Below, piece after piece: positions 16,315 through 23,197 of a stretch of 29,236 bases of DNA. Numbering within the stretch: position 1 is the stretch's first letter; each line of letters starts with the position of its first letter. This DNA comes from CAYYIS01 sp964470965 (GTDB lineage Bacteria > JAAXHH01 > JABIQT01), in the NCBI GenBank assembly GCA_964470965.1, contig CAYYIS010000059.1, positions 1-29,236 of the forward strand, given 5' to 3'. The notes beneath the pieces were generated by a model that did not search any database, had not been told where the DNA came from, and was given only the letters and a program-made list of their open reading frames with translations. The position numbers and the translations under genes were made by a program.

Positions 16315-17493
16315 TTAGGAATCATCTTCATTATCTTCTAATCCCGGTGCCAAAATCTCCTGGACCCGGGCATTAACAATCTCACCACCCCTTGTGACCG
16401 TGGCATCCCGTACGATATCATCATCCACTTCCGTATTGAGCGATCCGTCTTCGATCATGAGTTTGAGGAAGTTGACGATGTTGTTTGAATACATCTGACT
16501 TGAATGATACGGTACCGTGGAAGGCAGGTTGGTCGGTCCAAGGATTGTTACACCATGTTTAACGACTGTCTTCCCCGGCTCAGTGAGATCACAGTTGCCT
16601 CCTCTCTCCGCAGCCATATCCACCACTACGGAACCGGGCTTCATTCCCGCTATCATCTCTTCTGTGACCAGGATAGGCGCCTTTTTGCCGGGGATGGCCG
16701 CAGTTGTTATAACCACATCATTGTCTGCTACAACACTGATCATCAACTGCCGCTGTTTCTCATAAAACGCTTCGTCCATTGCCTGTGCGTATCCGCCTGA
16801 ACCTTCCGCACTGTTTGTCGTGAGCTCCATCTCTACGAACTGTCCCCCCACGCTCTGCACCTGGTCTTTTACTGTGGCCCGAATGTCATAGGCCTGTATG
16901 ACGGCGCCCAGACGTTTGCATGTGGCAATAGCCTGAAGCCCCGCGACGCCCACGCCTACCACAAAGACATGCGCAGGTGTTATGGTACCGGCAGCGGTCA
17001 TCATCATCGGAATCATCCGCGGCAGGGTTTCTGATGCCAGGATGGCCGCCTTGTAACCGCCAATATTGGCCTGAGAGGAAAGGGCATCCATACTTTGTGC
17101 GCGAGAGGTACGGGGGATCAACTCCATGGCACAGGAAGTTACCTTTGTGGAGGCGAGTGCATGCATGTTTTCAATATCCGACAGCGGTTCCAGGAAACCC
17201 ACCACCAGCTGCCCATCTTTCATCAGTTCGAAGTCCGACTTTCCGGCCTCCGGATTACCGCCGGCTGAACGTACTGATACGATGACGTCCGCTTGTTCGA
17301 AAACAACCTTGCGTTCGGCGACAATTTTGGCGCCTGCATCTTCATACATCTGATCGACAAATCCCGCCTCTAACCCCGCGCCAGCCTGTACATGAACTTC
17401 ACAGTCGAGTTTACACAAAGAAGTGGCGCCGGCAGGCGCCAGTGCCACTCGTCGCTCCCCTGGAAAGGTTTCGGTTGGTATCCCGACGATCAT
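16315..17493 (-). CDS. pntAA: NAD(P) transhydrogenase subunit alpha part 1
   Basis: The 392-residue cytosolic NAD(H)-binding subunit (domain I), related to alanine dehydrogenase. The start MIVGIPTETFPGERRVALAP is typical. RAQSMDALSSQANIGGYKA (from about 131) and the Rossmann motif GVGVAG (180-185) followed by AYDIR identify it. It hands hydride from NADH to PntB-bound NADP+. A TTG-initiated extension to 17523 is open, but AGGAGG at 17499-17504, 5 nt before ATG 17493, and the usual family N-terminus support the shorter form. It is the first gene of the operon and has a good promoter 80-110 nt upstream. Confidence 0.96.
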   Translation of the reverse strand: MIVGIPTETFPGERRVALAPAGATSLCKLDCEVHVQAGAGLEAGFVDQMYEDAGAKIVAERKVVFEQADVIVSVRSAGGNPEAGKSDFELMKDGQLVVGFLEPLSDIENMHALASTKVTSCAMELIPRTSRAQSMDALSSQANIGGYKAAILASETLPRMIPMMMTAAGTITPAHVFVVGVGVAGLQAIATCKRLGAVIQAYDIRATVKDQVQSVGGQFVEMELTTNSAEGSGGYAQAMDEAFYEKQRQLMISVVADNDVVITTAAIPGKKAPILVTEEMIAGMKPGSVVVDMAAERGGNCDLTEPGKTVVKHGVTILGPTNLPSTVPYHSSQMYSNNIVNFLKLMIEDGSLNTEVDDDIVRDATVTRGGEIVNARVQEILAPGLEDNEDDS

Positions 17494-17498
17494 CAAAC

Positions 17499-17504
17499 CC
17501 TCCT
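17499..17504 (-). promoter_or_regulatory. Shine-Dalgarno deciding the pntAA start
   Basis: A perfect AGGAGG on the minus strand, 5 nt before the ATG at 17493. It lies inside the longer TTG-started frame and argues against it. Confidence 0.8.
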
Positions 17505-17573
17505 GTCGCCCCATCAATGACAATTATGCAATCAGCCGCAGACTAATAATTTTGTATTTGATTAACCTAATTG

Positions 17574-17602
17574 AATATATAACGGGATAAAAGGTTGTGC
17601 AA
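17574..17602 (-). promoter_or_regulatory. Sigma70-type promoter of the pnt operon
   Basis: On the minus strand TTGCAC (17602-17597) and TATATT (17579-17574) are separated by exactly 17 nt. The leader to pntAA would be about 70 nt. This is the best promoter match in the window. It lies in the 336-nt divergent gap between pntAA and the six-gene operon. Confidence 0.62.
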
Positions 17603-17650
17603 CAGGCAATAAGGTCCAAACAACCTTGTGTGGGATAATTTAACCAAATA

Positions 17651-17668
17651 AACCCAGATTCATGGGTT
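17651..17668. repeat. Small inverted repeat in the divergent promoter region
   Basis: AACCCA (17651-17656) and TGGGTT (17663-17668) flank a 6-nt centre. Its place between the two divergent promoters would suit a shared operator, but six-base arms can arise by chance. Confidence 0.25.
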
Positions 17669-17752
17669 AAAGACAAGCCGCTGGTCAGAATATCTAGATA
17701 ACCCAGGTCAACCGGTGCGTTTCAAAGGGTAGTTTTTCTACGTGAAATGGAC

Positions 17753-17779
17753 TTGACAGAAAAAGTCAAAGGGTACAGT
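17753..17779 (+). promoter_or_regulatory. Candidate promoter of the six-gene operon
   Basis: A consensus -35 TTGACA (17753-17758) is followed after 15 nt by TACAGT (17774-17779), or after 17 nt by the weaker CAGTTT. The spacing or the -10 box is suboptimal, which may point to activator dependence. The leader would be about 45 nt, with SD CCAGGAG (17816-17822) before the ATG at 17830. Confidence 0.45.
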
Positions 17780-17829
17780 TTATCCATTCACAACGTTAGG
17801 AATTACGCCGGAAAACCAGGAGTATCAAA

Positions 17830-18612
17830 ATGGAAACGGTTCGGGACCGACTCTGGATTTGGGGACACGACAGCGGAAGCCACGACAAGGGCTGGAACAC
17901 CCCGGGCTCATCGAGGATGACACCGGCGGAGGGTGCACTTTACCTGGACGTCCCTAATGTAATCATGGTACGCTACGAAGACCGCCCGGAACCACCATAT
18001 GAACAATATGCCCGTTCCTTCAGGCCGATGCGACAGTTCATCTGGTCCATCGTTGGGGCCGGCGGAACATCGGATGAATCCGAGTTAAGGTACACGAAGC
18101 GCCTGGCCGAGGCGAATCCAAACATGACCGGTGTGATAATGGATGACTTCTTTCGAGATGATCCATCGGATGCAGGTGTGCATACCGCAGAAACTTTAAG
18201 GTCCATCCGCGACGGAATTACGGCGTCGGGACGCTCGCTTGATTTGTGGGTGGTACTGTACCGGCATCAGCTTCGTCTCCCGATTGCCGAACACCTGAAA
18301 CTGTGTGACGTAGTAACGTACTGGACCTGGCACGCTGAACACCTGGATGGCCTGGAAGAGGATTTCTCCGTATTCGAGAAACTCTCATCGGGAAATCGTA
18401 AAATCCTGGGATGCTATATGTGGGATTACGGACCGAAGAAGCCTATGTCTGTAAAACATATGGCCCATCAATGTGACCTAGCTCTCAAATGGCTGAAAGA
18501 GGGACGTATAGAAGGGGTAGTATTCCTTGCCAGCTGCATATGTGATCTTGATCTGGATGCTGTCGAATGGACACGGGAATGGATCCAATCGGTTAAAGAC
18601 CAAGCGCTTTAA
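17830..18612 (+). CDS. Conserved protein of unknown function, possible TIM-barrel hydrolase-like
   Basis: A 260-residue protein without signal peptide or membrane segment. I do not assign a function. Visible landmarks are the N-terminal WIWGHDSGSHDKGWNTPGSS (10-28), SRMTPAEGALYL, the strand-like WSIVGAGG (72-79), GVIMDDFFRDD (101-111), and YWTWHAEHL followed by CYMWDYG. The alternation of strands ending in acidic residues with helices suggests a (beta/alpha) barrel of glycoside-hydrolase type, with the Asp pair at 105-106 as possible catalytic or metal residues; this is an inference. Similar proteins occur, from memory, in uncultured PhyH-rich bacteria. As first gene of the operon, 12 nt before PhyH 1, it may act on the pathway substrate or a sugar-containing precursor. 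Confidence 0.85.
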   Translation: METVRDRLWIWGHDSGSHDKGWNTPGSSRMTPAEGALYLDVPNVIMVRYEDRPEPPYEQYARSFRPMRQFIWSIVGAGGTSDESELRYTKRLAEANPNMTGVIMDDFFRDDPSDAGVHTAETLRSIRDGITASGRSLDLWVVLYRHQLRLPIAEHLKLCDVVTYWTWHAEHLDGLEEDFSVFEKLSSGNRKILGCYMWDYGPKKPMSVKHMAHQCDLALKWLKEGRIEGVVFLASCICDLDLDAVEWTREWIQSVKDQAL

Positions 18613-18624
18613 TGTGAGGAAGCC

Positions 18625-19458
18625 ATGACTGAAATTGAACAATATGAATTCGACCGTAAGGGTTATATCGTGATCCCGGGCCTGCTGACTCCCGATCAGA
18701 CGGCATCACTTGCTGCCGCCATCGATTGGCTCGAAGGACATGCCCTGGAGCATCTCGACGCCCTACCCAGGAAGAAGAGTCCCTGGGGGGCGGAATATCA
18801 TCGCGATGAGGCTTACGGCTACCATGCGAACGGTTCCGACGCTGAAGGCAGAACACTTATGATAGAGGATTTTTGGAATGCGGACAAATCTTTTGATATC
18901 CTTGTCGATCACGAGCGCACCATGGGATATGTAAGAGAAGTTATCCAGGAACGCCCCACCATCAACAATTCTGAAATTAGAATCCGGTATCAGGGAAATC
19001 AATCCGGCACGCACGGCGGAGGCGATGAGGTCAGCCGCAAATATCGATACAGACATATTTCACAGGGTATCGATTGTATGATGGTACGCATGGTTTATTT
19101 TGTTCAGGATGTCACCAACGACCAGGGGGCATTCTGTGTTGTTCCAGGTTCGCACAAAACCAGTATCCCCGCCCCTTACGGCCACGACCCTGATGAGGAT
19201 CCCAGTATGGTTGGCCTGGAGGTAAAAACAGGCGACGCAATCTTCTTCACTGAAAACCTCAGACACGGCGGGTTCACCAACCATTCCGACCAGGTTCGTA
19301 AAACGCTGCACGTAGGATACGGCCCCTACTGGATGATGTCTCAGAACATCGCGACCATGGACGAACCGCAGTACATCACGGATGAGACGTTTGCTCGATA
19401 TACCGACGATCAGGCGAGTCTTTTTCGTGCATGGCATGAAATGCATCACAGAAAATGA
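18625..19458 (+). CDS. Phytanoyl-CoA dioxygenase (PhyH) family protein 1, HxG type
   Basis: A 277-residue cytosolic member of the Fe(II)/2-oxoglutarate oxygenase family, which hydroxylates or otherwise functionalises unactivated C-H bonds. Family features are FDRKGYIVIPGLLTPDQ at the start, the jelly-roll core with AFCVVPGSHK (169-178), the distal iron ligand His214 in ENLRHGG, and Arg225 for 2-oxoglutarate. The proximal iron motif appears as His130-Gly131-Gly132, that is HxG instead of HxD, 84 residues before His214. A carboxylate two residues further (Asp134) could substitute. HRD at 59-61 is too far upstream to be the usual motif. It lies 12 nt after the unknown gene and overlaps the reductase gene by 4 nt (ATGA). 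Confidence 0.9.
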   Translation: MTEIEQYEFDRKGYIVIPGLLTPDQTASLAAAIDWLEGHALEHLDALPRKKSPWGAEYHRDEAYGYHANGSDAEGRTLMIEDFWNADKSFDILVDHERTMGYVREVIQERPTINNSEIRIRYQGNQSGTHGGGDEVSRKYRYRHISQGIDCMMVRMVYFVQDVTNDQGAFCVVPGSHKTSIPAPYGHDPDEDPSMVGLEVKTGDAIFFTENLRHGGFTNHSDQVRKTLHVGYGPYWMMSQNIATMDEPQYITDETFARYTDDQASLFRAWHEMHHRK

Positions 19459-20444
19459 AAACCTCTCGTCTACCGCTGCTTGTCACCGGGATTGCCGGTG
19501 TCGCAGGATACAACGCGTTTCAATATTTCCAAAATAAATTTCCGGGACAGGTAATAGGGACTCGAAGGGAAGATAACTGGCCGCTGAAGGGAGATTACAT
19601 CGTACCGCTGAATGCGGATGATTACGATGGCATGAACCGCCTGTTCGACCAACACCAGTTCGGTTCGGTGCTCAACTGTGAAGGTACGTGTAAACTGAAA
19701 TCCTGTGAACTGGCCCCTGAAAATGCGCGCAGGATCAATGTAGACAGCGTACACGCATTGCTGAATGCGGCATCCGATGACACCAGGCTTGTGACGCTTT
19801 CGACCGATCTCGTGTTTTCAGGCACCCGGGGAGGTGGGCATGTGGAAGAAGACCCGACAGATCCCGTGACGGTCTACGGACAGACTATGGTGGATGCGGA
19901 GCAGATTTTTCACGCGGAGCGTCCCCAAGCATGCGTTCTGCGTATCTCATTACCCATGGGTAAAAGTTTCAACGGACACGCCGGCGCCATCGATTGGATA
20001 CTATCACGATATGTGAAATCGTTACCTGCCACACTTTATTATGACGAAGAGCGCACACCCACTTACACTGATTGTCTGAACCGGACGATCGGAGCAATTC
20101 TCACGAGTGATTTGAGTGGATTGTACCACGCCGGGGGACCGCGAAGATTAAGCCTGTACCAGATCGGACAGATCGTCAACAGGGTAGGCGGGTACGATTC
20201 CGCCCATTTGATGGGTTGCTATCGCCACGAAGCCGGTCCGATACCTCCCCGTGCCGGAAACGTGACCATGGATTCCTCCCGCTTGACTGACGCCCTGGGC
20301 TTTCAGCCGTTTGATCCCTGGCCCAATTGTGATGAGCACATTCCGACACATGACCAATGGCATCGTGAGCGACCTCCTGGTGAGAATGGATCACCAGAAT
20401 TGCTGTCCCAGGTGCTGTATCAGAATCCGAATTTTCAAACTTAG
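19455..20444 (+). CDS. RmlD-like extended SDR (NAD(P)-dependent reductase/epimerase family)
   Basis: A 329-residue Rossmann-fold protein resembling dTDP-4-dehydrorhamnose reductase. It has the nucleotide motif TGIAGVAG (11-18), the Asn/Cys stretch VLNCEGTCKLKSCE where RmlD has its A-x-T region, LSTDLVFSG (115-123), and the catalytic Tyr141. The usual YxxxK reads Tyr-Gly-Gln-Thr-Met, so Met145 replaces the catalytic Lys (codon ATG where AAG or AAA is expected). Either chemistry is altered or the protein binds nucleotide without being a normal reductase. A single sequencing error is possible because ATG and AAG differ at one base. Downstream features such as TYTDCLNRTIG and YHAGGPRRLS match the family. 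It starts within the stop of PhyH 1 and ends 14 nt before PhyH 2. Confidence 0.88.
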   Translation: MKTSRLPLLVTGIAGVAGYNAFQYFQNKFPGQVIGTRREDNWPLKGDYIVPLNADDYDGMNRLFDQHQFGSVLNCEGTCKLKSCELAPENARRINVDSVHALLNAASDDTRLVTLSTDLVFSGTRGGGHVEEDPTDPVTVYGQTMVDAEQIFHAERPQACVLRISLPMGKSFNGHAGAIDWILSRYVKSLPATLYYDEERTPTYTDCLNRTIGAILTSDLSGLYHAGGPRRLSLYQIGQIVNRVGGYDSAHLMGCYRHEAGPIPPRAGNVTMDSSRLTDALGFQPFDPWPNCDEHIPTHDQWHRERPPGENGSPELLSQVLYQNPNFQT

Positions 20445-20458
20445 AAACAGGACGGGCC

Positions 20459-21283
20459 ATGAAACCGACCGCATCGTTTCCAGCATTGACATCTGCACAA
20501 AGGTTGTATCTCGACATAAATGGCTATGTCATTATCGAAAACACGCTGTCGCAGGAAGAGGTGCGCCGCCTGTGCGATACGACGTATAGGGTTGAAGCTG
20601 ACTATCACAGGACGGGCGAACTGCCTGCGCCGACCTGCCACTTTTCAAGTGTTACCGAAACGTATTTCAGATTGGACAACCTGCCTCATATCGATCCGGC
20701 GTACTATAATTATGTTACACACCCGCGACTCGTGAGTATGGCTGAGGAGATCGTAGGAGGAACCGTTCGACTCGAACAATCGGATGTACACATCCGGCGC
20801 CCGAACCGACACGATGACCCACCAGAGGAATATTCCTTTCACAGGGGGATCAATCCTGGCTTCAGTTATACACGGAACGGATTGTATCATTTCACGTTCG
20901 TCAAAACGCTCACCAATCTTACGGATCTAGAACCGGGGGACGGAGGGACAACCGTTATAGCAGGTTCACACAAGATCACCGACGAAGTGCCTGATGATGC
21001 AATTATCGAGGCCGCCATGGGTGATCCCAGAATGATACACGAGGTCACGGCACCGGCCGGTTCCACGCTTTTGTTCTTTGAATCGCTGATGCATTCCTCC
21101 GGCATCATAGAATCGGACAATGACAGAGTGTTGATCATCGCAGGATATACACCCACCATGTTCCAGGCCTGGAACGGGTACGATCCGGATGATGCCTTCA
21201 CTGAAGAGATAGCGGAAGAACACCGTGTGCTGCTGACAGGCAGCAGCAAATATGGATGGGGACGCAAACTAAGGTCTCTATAG
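20459..21283 (+). CDS. Phytanoyl-CoA dioxygenase (PhyH) family protein 2, HxG type
   Basis: A 274-residue Fe(II)/2-oxoglutarate oxygenase homologue, clearly diverged from PhyH 1. The core is recognisable from NGYVIIENTLSQEEV, GGTTVIAGSHK (162-172), the distal ligand His212 in FESLMHSSG, and Arg223 for 2-oxoglutarate. The proximal motif reads His128-Arg129-Gly130 in SFHRGINPG, so the Asp of HxD is again Gly, and again 84 residues before the distal His. Its substrate is unknown. It may perform a second oxidation, or a halogenation-type reaction, in the same pathway. GGACGGG precedes the ATG. The aminotransferase gene starts 14 nt later. Confidence 0.9.
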   Translation: MKPTASFPALTSAQRLYLDINGYVIIENTLSQEEVRRLCDTTYRVEADYHRTGELPAPTCHFSSVTETYFRLDNLPHIDPAYYNYVTHPRLVSMAEEIVGGTVRLEQSDVHIRRPNRHDDPPEEYSFHRGINPGFSYTRNGLYHFTFVKTLTNLTDLEPGDGGTTVIAGSHKITDEVPDDAIIEAAMGDPRMIHEVTAPAGSTLLFFESLMHSSGIIESDNDRVLIIAGYTPTMFQAWNGYDPDDAFTEEIAEEHRVLLTGSSKYGWGRKLRSL

Positions 21284-21297
21284 AAAGGTATACTTAC

Positions 21298-22635
21298 ATG
21301 GCCGATTTTCCAGATGTCACCAATTCGTTAAATCTATACAAGCGGGCGGAAAAACTGATTCCCGGACGTACCCAGCTGATCAGCCGCAGAGCCAGCCAGT
21401 TTGCCAGTGGGATCAACCCGGTGTACGCGGATCATGCCAAAGGGTCGCGGTTCGTCGACGTGGACGGAAATGAATATATAGACTGGGTCAACGCCGTGGG
21501 CGCAGTCATCCTTGGTCATGCGGATGATGTTGTGGACCAGGCCGTTAAAACACAAATCGACAAGGGCAGCCTGTACACACTCAACGGCCCACTGGAAATT
21601 GAACTGGCAGAAGAGCTAGTAGATACAATTCCCTCTGCGGAAATGGTCCGTTATACGAAGGCTGGTGGTGAGGCCTGCGCGGTTGCCGCACGGATAGCCC
21701 GCGGGACAACAGGGAAAGAAATCATTCTATTCTGTGGATATCATGGCTGGCACGACTGGTACCAGTCTGCCAACTATCTGGTGGATCCTGAAAGCGGCGA
21801 ATTTCCTTTCGCTGGTATAGAGCCGATAGGGGTCCCAAGGGCGCTCGCAGGCACCGCAGTCCCATTTACATATGGTGATCTCAATATGCTCGAAGCTCTC
21901 CTTGGCGAGTACGAAGGACAGGTCGCAGCGATAATGATGGAACCCGTCCGGTCGGAGTGGCCTGACAAGGGTTATCTGGAGCAAGTGAAATCGCTCGCCC
22001 ATAAGAACAGTGCCCTGCTGATATTCGACGAGGTGTCATGCGGGTGGCGTCTTCGCATCGGCGGGGTTCAGGAGGCCGCAGGCGTGATACCTGACATGAC
22101 AGTAGTCGCAAAAGCCATGTCCAATGGCTATCCGATGGGTGCAGTAGTCGGTTCCCGGGAAGCGATGGAACCTACTGGACGCATGTTCGTTTCAAGTTCT
22201 TACTGGAGTGATAATGTCGGTCTGATAGCCGCGTTAACCACCATCCGCGAGCTAAAACGCCGAAACGCCGAACATAACTTCGCCAGAATCGGGGGAGCGC
22301 TGGAAGATGTAATTAATCAAGCCATAGATTCGTCGGGATTGGCCGGACAGGTTACCGGCTTATATACCAATCCGGGGATTACGCTTGAACTGCCCGACCC
22401 GGCTCTCCAACCGATTGTATCCACGCTCTTCATACAGGAGATGGCCCGGCGCGGCATTCATACTTACATGGGTTTCAAAGCCACCCTCGCCCATACGGAT
22501 GAGGATATCAGGATCACCGGTGATGCAGCTTCGGGAGCGTTCGGTGTTATAAAGAAAGGGTTGGATTCCGGCGATATCCACAGCCTGCTTGAATGTGATA
22601 TCAAGAAAGAGCCTTTTCGAAGATTAGTCCGATAA
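21298..22635 (+). CDS. Class III aminotransferase, glutamate-1-semialdehyde aminomutase-like
   Basis: A 445-residue PLP enzyme of the GSA-aminomutase/omega-transaminase group, which moves amino groups to or from aldehydes and ketones. It shows IPGRTQLISRRASQFASG at the start, the phosphate-binding KAGGEACAVAARIAR (121-135), FCGYHGWHDW (145-154), Asp244 in LIFDEVSCGWR, and the Schiff-base Lys272 in VVAKAMSNGYPMGA. The operon context argues against a housekeeping HemL role and for amination of an oxidised pathway intermediate. The open frame extends to ATG 21256 inside PhyH 2, but GAAAGG lies 9 nt before ATG 21298 and the N-terminus fits the family, so 21298 is preferred. The next gene follows after 10 nt. 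Confidence 0.92.
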   Translation: MADFPDVTNSLNLYKRAEKLIPGRTQLISRRASQFASGINPVYADHAKGSRFVDVDGNEYIDWVNAVGAVILGHADDVVDQAVKTQIDKGSLYTLNGPLEIELAEELVDTIPSAEMVRYTKAGGEACAVAARIARGTTGKEIILFCGYHGWHDWYQSANYLVDPESGEFPFAGIEPIGVPRALAGTAVPFTYGDLNMLEALLGEYEGQVAAIMMEPVRSEWPDKGYLEQVKSLAHKNSALLIFDEVSCGWRLRIGGVQEAAGVIPDMTVVAKAMSNGYPMGAVVGSREAMEPTGRMFVSSSYWSDNVGLIAALTTIRELKRRNAEHNFARIGGALEDVINQAIDSSGLAGQVTGLYTNPGITLELPDPALQPIVSTLFIQEMARRGIHTYMGFKATLAHTDEDIRITGDAASGAFGVIKKGLDSGDIHSLLECDIKKEPFRRLVR

Positions 22636-22641
22636 AGGAGG
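22636..22641 (+). promoter_or_regulatory. Shine-Dalgarno supporting a TTG start
   Basis: AGGAGG (within AAAGGAGG), 4 nt before TTG at 22646. The next in-frame ATG is ten codons on and has no SD. Confidence 0.75.
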
Positions 22642-22645
22642 AATT

Positions 22646-23182
22646 TTGGCAAAGTATACGGTCTCGGAATTTCTAATGGATGCGCGCAGGATCATCACGA
22701 ATATAGGAGTTAATGAGGGGCTCGAAGACATCAGGATCAACATGGAACGGATGCTACAGGAGCCGTCGTTTCTCAATGACAATGTAGACCTCAACAAACA
22801 TACGGGATTCACCGTGGTGGGACATGACAAAGAGACTGATGTCTATGTCATCGTGCACGGGGGCAACAAAGCCAGCAGTTCTCCGCCCCACGATCATGGA
22901 CCATGTTCTGTAATTTACGGGAATCTGACCAATCATACGATAATGCGGAGGTGGAAAAGGGAGGATGATGGGGGCGATACAGGACCCGCCGAATTAAAAA
23001 TGGCGAATGAGTACAGAGTCAATGCAGGTGAAGCAAGCGCGTTCGCCCGGGGTGCGATTCACTCCATAGAATATCCGGACAACACCTATTTCGTTCGCGT
23101 GACCGTAGGCGACGTGGAACGGCAGCACACACATCGGTACGATATAGGGAATAACACGGTACGGTTCGACCTGCGTTCATAG
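22646..23182 (+). CDS. Cysteine-dioxygenase-like cupin protein
   Basis: A 178-residue cupin with the three-His iron site of the cysteine dioxygenase/thiol dioxygenase group: His82 and His84 in SPPHDHGPCSVIYG, and His139 in FARGAIHSIEY. The first motif is followed by the strand pattern VIYGNLTNHTIMRRW typical of the family. A second His pair (161, 163) in ERQHTHRYD is unusual and could add a metal site. Such enzymes oxidise thiols, and relatives act on other small molecules or isomerise keto acids, so the substrate is open. The start is TTG, supported by a perfect AGGAGG. It is the last gene of the six-gene operon and ends 15 nt before the convergent HEAT-cyclophilin gene, without a clear terminator between them. 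Confidence 0.85.
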   Translation: MAKYTVSEFLMDARRIITNIGVNEGLEDIRINMERMLQEPSFLNDNVDLNKHTGFTVVGHDKETDVYVIVHGGNKASSSPPHDHGPCSVIYGNLTNHTIMRRWKREDDGGDTGPAELKMANEYRVNAGEASAFARGAIHSIEYPDNTYFVRVTVGDVERQHTHRYDIGNNTVRFDLRS

Positions 23183-23197
23183 GAATAGGGGCCAATA

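Noticed and set aside
18793..18813. HRD at residues 59-61 of PhyH 1 as the HxD iron motif
   Set aside because: It lies about 155 residues before the distal His, far outside the usual family spacing of roughly 85-100, while His130 fits.
21256..21297. Upstream ATG giving the aminotransferase 14 more residues
   Set aside because: The extra part overlaps the end of PhyH 2, and a clear SD lies just before ATG 21298.
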